A DNA stretch of 60,950 bases from Macrocybe gigantea (Eukaryota > Basidiomycota > Agaricomycetes > Agaricales > Callistosporiaceae): assembly GCA_011319805.1 (NCBI GenBank), contig SJRY01000297.1, positions 1 to 60,950 of the forward strand, written 5' to 3'. Of the stretch, positions 18,792 to 29,720 are shown in pieces. Every line of letters starts with the position of its first letter. Positions within the stretch are counted from its first letter, which is position 1. The notes under the pieces were generated by a model. That model was given only the letters and a program-made list of their open reading frames with translations, was not told where the DNA came from and did no database searches. A program made the position numbers and the translations under genes.

Positions 18792-20606
18792 TTATCGAAT
18801 GATACAATTTTCGAATGACTTCTCGATTGTCTTCTTTGGAGGAGGGGGCTGTTTCCACAGATGCCACATCTGGACGCTCTGCTCGGGTTCCTCATCAATT
18901 GCGACAGTCCAAACACATTCACCCGTCCGGTCCAGACAGGAGTGCATAGGGGAAGAGTCATGAACCCTCATGGAGAAGACACGTTTGCCGGACGGGTACG
19001 CGTGAACCGCGATGTTGTGCTGGAGCTGCGGATCCTCGGCGTCTTTCCATTTATACGTCATAGTCACTTCGGGCTTGGGTTCCGAGTCCGGGCGATGGAT
19101 GTCGGGAAGAGGGGGAAAAAGACGATATGTGTTTCTTTTGTTGTTTTGCTCGGACGGTTTTGGCGGTTGTGGAGGACGCCGCGGGCCTACCGTTGACGAC
19201 CGGCCCTTTGCTGCTTCCGGGCAGAACGCGAAGCCGTGCGTGCTGGCGAGCTCCTTGGAATAAGGGGACCAATAGACTGCAAGGACTTCCGTATGCAGAG
19301 GCAAATGCATCTTTGGCTTCGGTTTGCGAGTGGGACTGCCGTTTGAAGGCTTTGAGACAGACCAGACACGGATGGCGCCGTCCGGGAAAAGCGTCCCCGT
19401 CGCGAGAAGGTCCTTTTGCCAGGGACACCAGGAGAGCGCCGGAATAGGCGCTTGGTCTTCGTGGCGCAGCTTGGTGATCAACTCGCTCGTGGCATAGTCC
19501 CAAACTCTGACTATGCCATTCGAGTCCGAGGCAGCGAGCATGCTGCCATCCGGGTTGAACTTGACATTCAGGATAGCGCCCCGACTAGTCTTGCCAATTT
19601 TCTGGCACCTCCCCCTAACCTCATTCTCAACGATGCGGAAAGAATATACGCAGACCCTTCCGTTCTCCATGCCCACCGCCAACAGATTCTCGTGCCAATC
19701 CAGACAGACGACCGCGACGTCCACGCGATCCATGTACGGCTTGAACATGAAGAAATTCTCTTCGTCAGAGATCGTGTACGATTCGTCCCAGATCTCCACG
19801 ACGCCTGTGTCGGTGCCGACCGCGATAAAACGGTCCCATGGCTGGCTCCGTCCCCATGTCAGGGTATAGATGGCACCGCCGAAACCTCTGGCTTCGATCA
19901 AATCCGCATTGCTACCATTGAGCGTCGTAGAGCGACCTATGCACTCATTTCCATGATTGCGTGAAAGTAGAATTTCGTCTCCTTCTACTGCAATGGCGAG
20001 GACTCCAGAATTGGAGTGACTAAGCGGAAAATCAGTGTCCGGCCCGACGGAGAGACCTTCCAGGTCGAGCTCGCATGCCGGTTTTCGGGTCCAGCCAAGG
20101 TTAGCGACAACAGAAGCCGGGTTCTTCGGTGGAGGGGACGGTCGAAGGGCTTCTTGGATCAGCGGTTTCAGAACGGGTGGCACGACGGATGACGGCCGAG
20201 GCGGTGGCACTCTTGAAAAATCGTACATCCTAGTTTCTTCCCCAATCAATCCCATCGCTCGCGCAAGCGTCCGATCTGCCTCAGATAGTCGAACATTGAG
20301 AGGAACGCTAGACACGACGCGTGGAATGAACCGATCCCCGTACTGCAGATGCGCGAATAAATAACAACGACAACGGAGGCTGAGCGAAGGAAAAGCTCAC
20401 CTCACGGGCGGTGTGCGCCTCGTCTGCACTTCTGGAGTACGCTCTGCATCGTTGGACGCCGTCCTGCGGCGTTTCCTAGGATGCTCCTCCGCGGAGGCAG
20501 AGATCGAGTTGAAAAATGGCCACTTGCGCTTCTCTCCTCGTTTCTTGCACGCGTCCTGAGGGCTTGCGCTAGTAGGAGTAGGCGCTGGCGTAGTGGGAGT
20601 TGCCAT
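18792..20606 (-). CDS. Cdc20/Fizzy-family APC/C activator, divergent
   Basis: WD40 co-activator that brings substrates to the anaphase-promoting complex. Exon 1 (20606-20406) encodes a disordered N-terminus with an NLS-like PRKRRRT. A 63-nt intron (20343-20405, GTGAGG donor, CTGCAG acceptor) leads directly to YGDRFIPRV, the DR(F/Y)IP C-box. A seven-bladed propeller follows (blades near IYTLTWG, VCLDWHENLLAVGMENG, ILNVKFNPDGSMLAASDSNGIVRVWD, ALSWCPWQKDLLATGT, VLAVYWSPYSKELAS). The last two residues are Ile-Arg, the IR tail that docks on APC3. It differs strongly from mitotic Cdc20 and Cdh1, and a proline-rich insertion lies after the C-box, so a meiosis-specific activator (Ama1/Mfr1 type) is possible. 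Confidence 0.8.
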
Positions 20607-21922
20607 GAATAGACTGAAGTCGAAGCTGAGTAGGTGGTTAATTTTCGTGAGCCCCCACTGTTCGCGTATGTTTCAAAGTTGGGGGAAAAACACTTGCCTT
20701 TCAGTGGCATCGTCAAAGGACGACATCCAATTCAGAGAAGTGGTTTCATATTGTCAGTTGAGTTTGCAGTTAGTCAAAGATCAGTTGCATGCAGTTCGCA
20801 AAGCGAGTAACAAGTCGGTTAGACGAAGAGATTGTGGTAAGAGAATCTTGAGCAGGCGATCTTTCCTTTTGAGGCAGTGGGAGGAATTGGATCACGTGCT
20901 CATTGAGGAATGTAACGCAAAGTCCAAATATGCGTCATTTTGCAGGACGTGCATCGGTGCTGGGATATATCTTATGGATCAGCGTCGCGATGGAATGAAG
21001 CAAAGTGAAAGAATAATACCGGTGGGTCTTGTGACATTTCATCTTCCTGCCTTGCTCTCAACGTAGAACCAGGAACATTTTCCTAGAATTCAAGGAAAAG
21101 AGTCATTTGCAGACTTCATCGCCGTAGGCGCGATAGTGCTACATTTTTTTGTTTGCGCGACCGTGCAGGACCGTTTCCCTGTCTCGACGCGACGCTGTTC
21201 CGTTCCGTGGCACGCGAAACACATCACATTTGAGATCAGACGAATGACCGCCAGACAAAGCAGGGAACGATGTACCTGCAGACTACACGCGTCATCTCTC
21301 GCCTTCTCGCTTTGCCCTCGCGCGTATCTTGACCGCGCTTGCCAAGCTTGCAAGAGCAAGAGCGGCGGAACAAAGCCGACCATGCTTTGAATCGTCTTCA
21401 ATCCCCCAACGCGAACGCGTGGAAAGCTACGGTGTCGCCGCACGAACGGGGGCGAGTTCTTGTTCTTTTTGAAGTCCCCTGGTCATCTCTGGACGCCTGC
21501 CTGTTCGCCCATGCCGAGCAGGAGTCGCGGGCACGCCGACAGCATCTTCAGCGTGACTATGAATTCCGCCGCTTGGCCAATCCGCGTGCAGTGCATCGTG
21601 ACGCGGCTACGACAATGTCCACAAAGTTCTCCGAGAAACACCACCGCATTTCATCTTCCCTTCCCCACAAACGCACCCGTATCCTCATCCATTCTTGATA
21701 TACGCTACGCCCAACAGCCACAAATCAGACGAACGAAAAAAATGCAGATCAAAGACTGAAAGGTTTACCTGTATTGCCTTTTGCCTTTTCGATGGAGATC
21801 TGCCATGCTCCAGAGGCACTAACGTTGGTCAAGACACGTATTATTCCCTCACTACGCATACAAATAACCACACAAAGTCAGGGTGAAAAAAAAACGAACA
21901 GAAGAGACGCAATCTGCAAACC
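20607..21922. other. Intergenic region with one unassigned ORF
   Basis: About 1.3 kb. A plus-strand ORF of 119 codons (21339-21698), with a possible upstream part from ATG 21278, and an antisense ORF (21090-21443) are open. Neither matches a family I know. A small real gene with introns or a frameshift cannot be excluded. Confidence 0.3.
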
Positions 21923-23595
21923 TCAGGCCCAGTTCCACACCTTGAGCGACGAGTCGTATGAAACGACCGGGTGCCGACGAACCGCGCCGTGATCGTGATG
22001 TTCCGAGCCGGTGGCATCTGAGCCGCTTTCGTCCTCGTCCTCGTCGTCATCGGACTCGGACTCGGACTCGGACTCGGACTCGACAAAGTGCCTGGATCCG
22101 GACACCGAGAGGACGAGCGGACGGAACGGGTGGAACGCAACAGAGCCTACAGCGTCTTTTTTTGTGCGGTTGTTATGGATTCATCAGACATGAATAGCTT
22201 CCGCAATGGAATGCTGGTCTCACCCTCGTGTGCCTTGAACCGAATCGTCGGTTTGATTTCACGAGCGCGTTCGTCCTCCTCGTCGTTACCTAAATCGAAC
22301 AAGGACACATTTCCAGTCTGAAAAGCACGGGTCAGGTCCCTGCGTAATAATGAAGGAGAGTCCCGAGCACCTGATCACCGACGCCGAGCCACCGACCGCC
22401 ATAATCGACATGGAAGCGCATGCGCTGGTTCGTCATCTGCGCGCCGTCCTCAACGCAAAAACGATAGTCTCTCATCGGGCGATCCACATCGGCGCGCACG
22501 TCCCAGCTGCAGATCAACCCACGCCTCCGAAAAGACGCATACAGTATGTGCGGCCGGGCGGGGTCGAACAGCAACTGGGAGACGCCGGCGCGCGGCGCAC
22601 CTCCGACGAACATCACGGGTTCCGGACCGTGCGTCTCGCTGAAGAGCGCGAGGTTCGAGCCGGAGGTGGTAGATGGGATGGCGAGGCTTCCGACGGCGTA
22701 CATGTCGGATCCTTGAGCGGATGAGAAAGCGAGGGCGGCGAGGACGCCGCTGAGCCCGTCTCGGCTCTTTTTGGAGGGCGTCGTGGGCAGGCGTGTTCCT
22801 TGACCCGGACGTGACACGTCGAATACTTCCACTGCGTCTTCGAAACCGCAGTACAGCCTGTGCAGCAGGGCCGCAGGAGAAGGTGAAGTGAGTGAACTGG
22901 AGAGCGCAACCGGAGAGCGCAACACGCAACTTGTCCGTGGTGTTGTTGAAGGCGAGGCTGTGTGGCGCGACCTGGCGCTCGCGATGGTCTACTATCGGGT
23001 ACGACGCGCGGAGCTGTCATCGTTGAATCGGACGTGAGATCGGGATTCCAGGTGCTCGGAATGATGCAGATCCTTACGCGGCCGTCTGACGCGTCGAGAA
23101 GCTTGACGGGGCATTCGCGCACCGATGCGACGAAGCAGAAGGACGCGGGGTCGGAAGGCGAGGCGGTCGGTACCACGCGTAGTCAAGCACGGGCGAGGAC
23201 TGCTCGAACCTGCGGACGGGCAGGATGGGCAAAGCAGGCGCGACAGGCGCATCGTGCAAAGAGCTGAGAAACGCACTCTCGCGTCTGGTCAGGCTGTTTT
23301 ACAGAAAAAAAAAAAAAGAGAGACCAGACTCGGGCGAACTCACGTTTCAAACAGACGCAGCGCGGGACGCTCGCAGTGCGCGAGAAAGACCGATCCGTCC
23401 GGGGACCTGCAAAGATTCGGAGGTGTTTGGTCAAAACGAGTGATACGCCGTGAAGTGCACGGACCATTTTGCGGAGCGGGGAAAGTCGGTGCTTGGGCTG
23501 CTGGTGTCGGCGAGGGCATAGACGGCGTCAAGCGAGGGTGGCTTTGAGGTGTCGTATTGCGGAGGAGACCACGTGTATTCAGGTGTAGGGTCCAT
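21923..23595 (-). CDS. TCAB1/WRAP53-type WD40 protein (Swt21 relative)
   Basis: WD40 protein that in animals binds the CAB box of scaRNAs and telomerase RNA; its fungal relatives are poorly studied. It starts at ATG 23595 (MDPTPEYTWSPPQ). After a 58-nt intron it reads KWSPDGSVFLAHCERPALRLF, as in the TCAB1 N-terminus. Later exons give ECPVKLLDASDGR, LYCGFEDAVEVFDVSRPGQG, GAPRAGVSQLLFDP, GLICSWDVR, TNQRMRFHVDYGGRWLGVG, NVSLFDLGNDEEDERAREI, and SVSGSRHFVE. An acidic Ser-Glu/Asp tract then precedes the final SLKVWNWA. The order of motifs, including the acidic insert before the last blade, follows the TCAB1 family. Several short introns. The next gene upstream (La) ends 150 bp away on the same strand. 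Confidence 0.8.
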
Positions 23596-23745
23596 GAGGA
23601 GAAGTAGCGGGGTTTTTTCTCACACTCAGTACGAGTACTGTAATACAATTTCCAAGCAAAAAAATGGCAGGCCGAGCACAAGTACACTGGTTCAATATCA
23701 ACGCAGAGCCTTTTTTTCCTTTGTCTCTCTTCGCAAGTGGAGAGA

Positions 23746-25616
23746 TCACGACGCGGGAGAGTCCTCGCCCTCCGTCTTTGCCTTTTTCGATGCCGCCTTC
23801 TGCAGCATGGGAGGCGCATTGTTGCCTCTGACACCGACGTCCGGTCCTCCGTCCGGCTCGACAGCGCGCTTGCGCTTCTCACCCGCCTGCGCGCTCTCCT
23901 CTGAGGCTGCTTCTGCCGCGTCCGGCTTCGACGCCGCTGCGTCTCGGCCGTTCGACCTGCCGCCGCCCCGTCCGCCGCCCCGTCCTCGCCCACGCCCACG
24001 TCCACGCCCGTGTCCTCGGCCTCCACCTCTACCGCCGCCACCTCCACCGCCACTGCCACTGCCACCCCGCCGATCGCCACCGTTCGCAGAGCTCAACGCG
24101 CTCTTGGCGGCCGTCTGCGCGCGCTCGACCTGGAACTGCTTCTCTTCCGATTCCTCGGGAAGCGTCCACGCGACCTCGTGCGAGTTGAGCGTCTGGATGT
24201 GCTCTTTGACAAAGGCGATGTCTTCGTCGGAGAGCGCCTTGTGGAACCCGACCAGCCCAGAGTCGTCCCCCCGCGCGTATTTGATGAACGGCGCTCGTCC
24301 GTCAAAGTGTTCCTTGATAGGATCCTGCCAAAGAAAAAAAAAAAAAGAGAGAAAGTGAGGTCCCACACGCCACAGCTCAACTTTCGATCTAACCTTGATG
24401 TCCGTCCACCTGACGTCGCCCCGCACCCTTCAAACTTGAGCGTCGCGCCCTTGACGTACGGCACGTCCTCCTCCTTCACGACGCCGTTCCCCTCCTCGTC
24501 TCGATGAATCAGGATCTTGGAGCCCATAAACTCCAGGTACACGTCCTTCTTCGCCTCGTCGCCCGCGTCGTCTGTTTTCTTGCCCTTGCCCTTGCCCGCT
24601 GCCTCCTTCTCGCGCGCCATCTCTCGAAAGGCGTTGAACCCGCGTCCGCGCGAGATCAGGTCCCGCCGGTTGTTCGCTGCTTTGCCCTTGAGCCCCTTTT
24701 CCTTGATCTTCATGTCGCAGTACGCTTCCCTGTAAAAGAAAAAAAATTGTGAACCAAAGGTTGAGGTACATGGTTGAATAACGGACTTTGACATGATGAG
24801 AAGCTCGCCGCCTTCAAAGGAGGGCTTGGGATCCGCGTTTAGGAAGCGCTCGACTGTGCTGTAGTCTGCGAATTCGGCAAAGACGGAGCCCTGGATGGAA
24901 TTAAGTACTCTGGAAAAGATGGAATAGCTTGAGAACGAACCTTGAACTTTTTAGTCTCGTCTCGCCGCATGCGAACGGCGTTTGTTGTGCCGTATTGCTC
25001 AAAAAACGCCTCTAGCCTCTTTTGCAGCGTCGGCTCCTCGTCTGGGAAGCCCTTCTGTAAAATCATGAAAAAAAAACCTTTCGTTGGAAGAGGGAAGCAG
25101 GCACGCACGGCGTAGACGCTTCGCTCGAATTGGCCTTTTGGTTCCTGTACCTCCGTGCGGCGGCGCAGCTTCTCGCCAGCCGCGTCGACTTCTAGCGCTG
25201 AGCTCAACGAGCGCAGACCGTGCACAAGCCAGTCCAGCCCGTGCGCGCTAAACTCGCGCATGCGCTTGAACGACGCGATCGTCTGCACAGGCACCCAGTG
25301 CTCCGGGTCCTTGGTATACAGCGTCCACATGAACCTGTTGATCAGAAATGAGGAAAAGCGGAAGAGAGGTGGACTGGGAGGACTTGCTTGTCGTAGGGAA
25401 GGTTGGAGTCGGCAAAGTAGAATTCCACTGGGTAAGAGGGGTTGGCGGGATGTGAGATGGGGAAAGATGAGATGGCGCACCTTGGTTGACGGCTTTTTTG
25501 AGCGTTTCGTCGTCTTTCGACGTAGGCGCCGTTTCAACGGTCGATGTCTTCGTCTCCATCTCCGTCTTGTCGACATTCATTTTTTCTTCAGCAGCAGCAG
25601 CAGCAACATCAGCCAT
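23746..25616 (-). CDS. La-family RNA-binding protein
   Basis: Nuclear chaperone that binds the 3' oligo-U of RNA polymerase III transcripts. It starts at ATG 25616. Exons give LKKAVNQ and VEFYFADSNLPYDK-FMW, which is the La motif, then IASFKRMREF. The RRM1 part reads YAKGFP, FEQYGTTNAVRMRRD and SVFAEFADYSTVERFL. A C-terminal RRM-like segment follows (GDVRWTDIK, DPIKEHFDGRAPFIKYARGDDSGLVGF), then a long Gly-Arg-rich RGG tail and a KKAKTE basic signal. Six or so short introns, several with T-rich tracts. The RGG tail is longer than in yeast Lhp1. It shares a 337-bp divergent promoter with acyl-CoA oxidase. Confidence 0.9.
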
Positions 25617-25953
25617 GGTGGCTCGTCAGACCAATCCTTTTTGCGAGTTCGAACGTATGAATCGAATAAAAGAAAAGAAGAAATAAATCAAACAACGATC
25701 GAAAACAACGAAAAGCGAATAGATAGAAGAAAAGTCGTGTGGACGAGTCGGCAGCTTGAGGTCGAAATCTTTTTTCGACAGATAACTGCAGGTTAGGGTT
25801 TATTTGGCACGTGACAGACATGAGGTCGGGGTCAGCTGATCGATCGACTCGGCAACTCTGCCTTCCCGGTGTCCGTGTCGGGCAGCCCTATGGCGGGGAA
25901 GCCAAAGCCGGATTCAGCTGGTACTTCCTCGTTTCGCATTATAGCCCACAAGC
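25617..25953. promoter_or_regulatory. Divergent promoter between La and acyl-CoA oxidase
   Basis: 337 bp separate the two start codons (25616 minus and 25954 plus). No clear TATA box. A CACGTG motif (tttggCACGTGacag, about 25808-25813) is a candidate bHLH site. Confidence 0.4.
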
Positions 25954-28714
25954 ATGGATGCCGCGAAGCAGACTGTCGTTGATATGGCCAATGCGAGGGC
26001 CAGAGGGACGGTTGATGCCGAGCTCGTTAGAGACTTTCTTCATGGTGAGTCGGGTAGTTGTGCTCCTGAACTGGGGGTTTACAACTGCGAGTCTGCAGGG
26101 GGAAGAGACGAATGGGAGAAACGAAAAAAGATATTGCGGGTACTGGAGAGCGACCCGTGTTTTGACAAGTCGCGTCGGTGAGCGTTCGTGTGGTTTTGGT
26201 CCGCCGGACGTTGGGTTTCGAACCTTTTTTTCTTGCAAGGGAGTTTATGACGCGCGCGGAGAGGTATACCCGCGGCATGGAGATCGTGAATAGGATATAC
26301 GAGTTGGAAGAGCAGCTCGGGTGGACGCCGCACGAGACCGCGCTCGCGTTTGCGAGCCTGGACGAGGCTCTGCCTATCAGCTTGCACAACATGGGTGCGT
26401 GCGTTCCGCGCCGTGCTTCGCCTCACAAACATCTGCCTGACCACCCCCCACCACCACCACACGCAAAGCCTTCCAGCCCGTCTTCTTCTCCCAAGCCTCG
26501 CCGGCTCTCCTCGCGCGGTACGGCCGGCTGATCCAGACGCGCGGCATCGTGGGGTGCTACCTCCAGACCGAGCTCGCGCACGGGAGCAACGTCGCGCGGC
26601 TCGAGACGACGGCGACGTACGATGTCGCGGCGAGGGAGTTTGTCCTCCATTCGCCGGTCCGCGCGAGCGCAAAGTGGTGGATCGGCGCTCTGGGCAAGAC
26701 GGCTACGCATGGCGTCGTCCAGGCGAGGCTGCTCTTGCCTGGCGGGAGGGATGTCGGCCCGCATTTGTTCTTTGTGCAGTTGAGGGGCTTGGGTATGTGT
26801 TTGGGGTGTTTGCGTGCTGAGGTGTGGAAATGTGACCTTGTTCTTTTGACAGAGGACCATCGAGTGCTGCCAGGCATCGTCATTGGGGATATAGGTCCAT
26901 TGCATAGTGACACTGTATTCCAGCTATGTGCTAAACATCGCTGTGCAGGGCCCAAGGCGCTAGGCGGATACGCGACGACTGACAACGGCTTTGCAATGTT
27001 CGACCATGTTCGCATACCAAAGGAAAACATGCTTTCCAAGTTTGCCCAAGTTCTCGACGACGGCACTTATGTCAAACCGCCTCATGCCAAGATCAGCTAC
27101 GGCGGCGTATGTTCCTGACCCCGTGTCCAATCTGTGTTTCTGTTTAATGATATTTTTTGTATAGATGTTGTATATACGAGCCAAGTAAGTGGTCGCGACT
27201 ATCTAAGGCAAAGATCGAAGTTGCCGATGTCGTTCAAGTATGGTCACGGGAGCAGGTTGGATGATGGCGAAAGGTGAGATAACGTCGATAGCATGTTACT
27301 ATGCTTTTTAACCATCCTTCCAGCCGCTACGGTGTCCATCCGTTATGCGACGGTCAGACGCCAAGGCGAGCAGGGCCCTGACGGCCTCGAGCGGCAGATC
27401 ATCAGCTACCCGTCCGTCTACGTGCGCCTGCTCCCCATCCTCGCCCGCGCGTACGTCTTCATTCAGCTCGGCAAGACGATCACGCGCGCGTTCGACGCGA
27501 TGGCGCAGCGCCTTGCGGCCGGCGACGCGTCCCTCCTTGCTGAGATGCATGCGATCACGGCGGGGCTGAAGGTCCTCGTGTCAAGCTCCGGCGTTGCGGA
27601 TCTCGAGGTCGCACGCCGCGCGATGGGCGGACATGGGTTCAGTGCGTTCGCAGGACTCGGGCGGCTTTATGCGGATTACCTTCCCAGCACGACGTTCGTT
27701 TTTCTTCCCTGCCGATTTTTTTTTTCTCACACGGCTCGCCCCTGGTTGCAGGTATGAAGGCGACAATTTCGTGCTGGACCAGCAGGTCGTCCGCGCGGCG
27801 TTGAAAGCGCATGATGGCTTTCTCGCTTCGCGTGACGCGTCGAGCCTCGCACCTTCATCGGCTTACCTCCGCCTCCTCCTCGATCCCGCCGCGCGCCCGC
27901 CCGAGCTCAGCGACGAAGCGGCGTTGTACGACCCCCTGCGTCTCATCATGCTGCTCGAATGGCGCGCTGCGGCGTTGGTGCGCGCCCATGCGCAGACGGT
28001 GCATGCTCCCGATGCGTCTGTGGCGCAACGCGTGTCGCGCGCCGTTACGGAGGCGTTTGTTGCGACTCAGGTCGGCGCGATGCTGGATGGGCTTGTGCTT
28101 GATGGGGCGAGCGGGCGTGCTGTGAGGAGTTTGTACATCTTGGTGCGTCGCTTCGTGTTCCTGTGATTTTGTTCCTGCTAGTTGAGCTTGAATGGTTTTT
28201 TTTTGGGAATGTAGTATCTGCTTACGACGGCCGAGGCTGGCCTCGTCGACTTGCTGTCCTTCGGCCTCTTGCGCAATCCGGATTCGGGCTCGGGTCTGGA
28301 TTCCTCGTCGTCGCCGTTGACGTCGACCGATCCGACTCGCGCGCTGCGCCTCGCGATCAAGGACGTCTGCGAAGGCATCATACCAGAGGCGATCGGGCTC
28401 AGTGACGCATTTGGGTTTTCGGATTGGGAGCTGGACAGGTGCGTGCTGTTCTCAATGCGACTTGTCCGATCGTGCTCATCTCTTGTTTTAGTGCGTTGGG
28501 AGTTTATGATGGGAACGTGTACGAATCGCTTTGGCGCAAGGCCCAGGACGAGCCGTTGAATGCGACGGAGGTTCCAGATGCATATGAGGTACGGATGCAC
28601 GCGATTTGGTCAAGTGTTTGCCTGATTCGTTTCGTTTTTCCCTTTTAGCGCTCAATCAAGCCGATTTTACTTCGCGGACAGCGGCAAGCAGGCGGTGTCC
28701 ATCCTAAATTATAG
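25954..28714 (+). CDS. Peroxisomal acyl-CoA oxidase
   Basis: FAD enzyme that oxidises acyl-CoA to trans-2-enoyl-CoA and hydrogen peroxide, the first step of peroxisomal beta-oxidation. It starts at ATG 25954 (MDAAKQTVVDMANARA). Later exons give RAERYTRGMEIVNRIYELE, CYLQTELAHGSNV, ATYDVAAREFVLHSP, KWWIGALGKTATHGVV, GGYATTDNGFAMFDHVRIP and RRAMGGHGFS, the FAD-domain landmarks. After an intron comes YEGDNFVLDQQVVR and the C-terminal helical domain. The final exon ends HPKL then TAG; PKL is a weak match to a C-terminal peroxisomal targeting signal. About eight introns. Apparently intact apart from splice choices I could not prove. Confidence 0.9.
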
Positions 28715-29720
28715 CAATTCTTTGGAAGTTTGGAGTCCTGACATGCAAGATGGGCACACGCTTGGAAGCCGGGATTGTGATGGAAATGAAGGTTCTTAGG
28801 TGCATGATGACGTGGAGACCTTTCGTCCCCGTCATTACTCTTATACCAGACTTGTTTGGAATTCTAGGTCGGCTGACTGCAGCTTGTCATCGATGCAGCG
28901 TCTGCGGCCGGTAAGGGCTCAAACATGCCAACCTTGTCCCTTGCCTGCCTTAATGTAGGGTTCCCAACCGAGGATGAACGTTTGAAGGGCAACCAAACAG
29001 ACGCTCAGCGTGTTGTGAAGCGCCCTTGACAGCCGCCTTGTCGTAACTTTGGCTTGGGCGTTCACCGTGGGTCTGTTGGCTTGAAGGTCGTGATTACGAC
29101 CCTTGTGACTAATGCGAGGAATCGCCATATCAAGCTTGAACCAACCTTTTATTTCAGCTACAATCCTTGGACATTGCCGTCGACGTTTACTTCTTGCGAG
29201 GTGCTGCTTTTCGGTGAGGATAATATAGGAGGTCGTGCTGAGTGTGGAGGGAAAGAAATAAGACCCGAGTGTGTTGTCGCGCGCTGATGGCACTCCGTGG
29301 AAGTCTTTTTATGCTGCTGTCAACCTTGAGACGATAAGAATGATGCCATCAAGCCGATTCATTCTTATCACGCTCCTCCGCAGCGACATCGCAGTCGTTC
29401 CATAAACAAACGTCAGACCGAAGGCCGAGGAATGGCAGAATTGGACATGGCGGTAATTTGCTCGTCGTTGAATATTGAATGCCTGTCCGGTCTTTCTTCA
29501 TGTCGATGTAGTGGGAATTCGACTCAACTGTAAGGCGCGGATATCAAGAAAACGTTTGCCTTGTTTCTGTGGTGATGGTGGTGCTGAGTCAGGGGTGTGT
29601 TTATTGACGATTGTTTACATCGATCGCAGACGGGGGAGTCTGTTGCGTCTGTTTTCAGAGAAACAAAAGAAATTAATTTTTATCCGCTTTTTTTATTATT
29701 TTTGCTCGTCGTAGGCGCCG
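28715..29720. other. Intergenic 1 kb, nothing recognised
   Basis: Contains the 3' flank of acyl-CoA oxidase and the promoter of the Set3-like gene. A 124-codon antisense ORF (28919-29293) has no recognisable features. Confidence 0.5.

Noticed and set aside
21136..21390. Zn2Cys6 transcription-factor start (ACQACKSKSGG)
   Set aside because: Only two cysteines fit; the rest of the C6 motif and a following linker are absent.
23549..24358. Plus-strand Pro-rich ORF of 269 codons
   Set aside because: Antisense shadow of the Gly-Arg-rich tail of the La protein.
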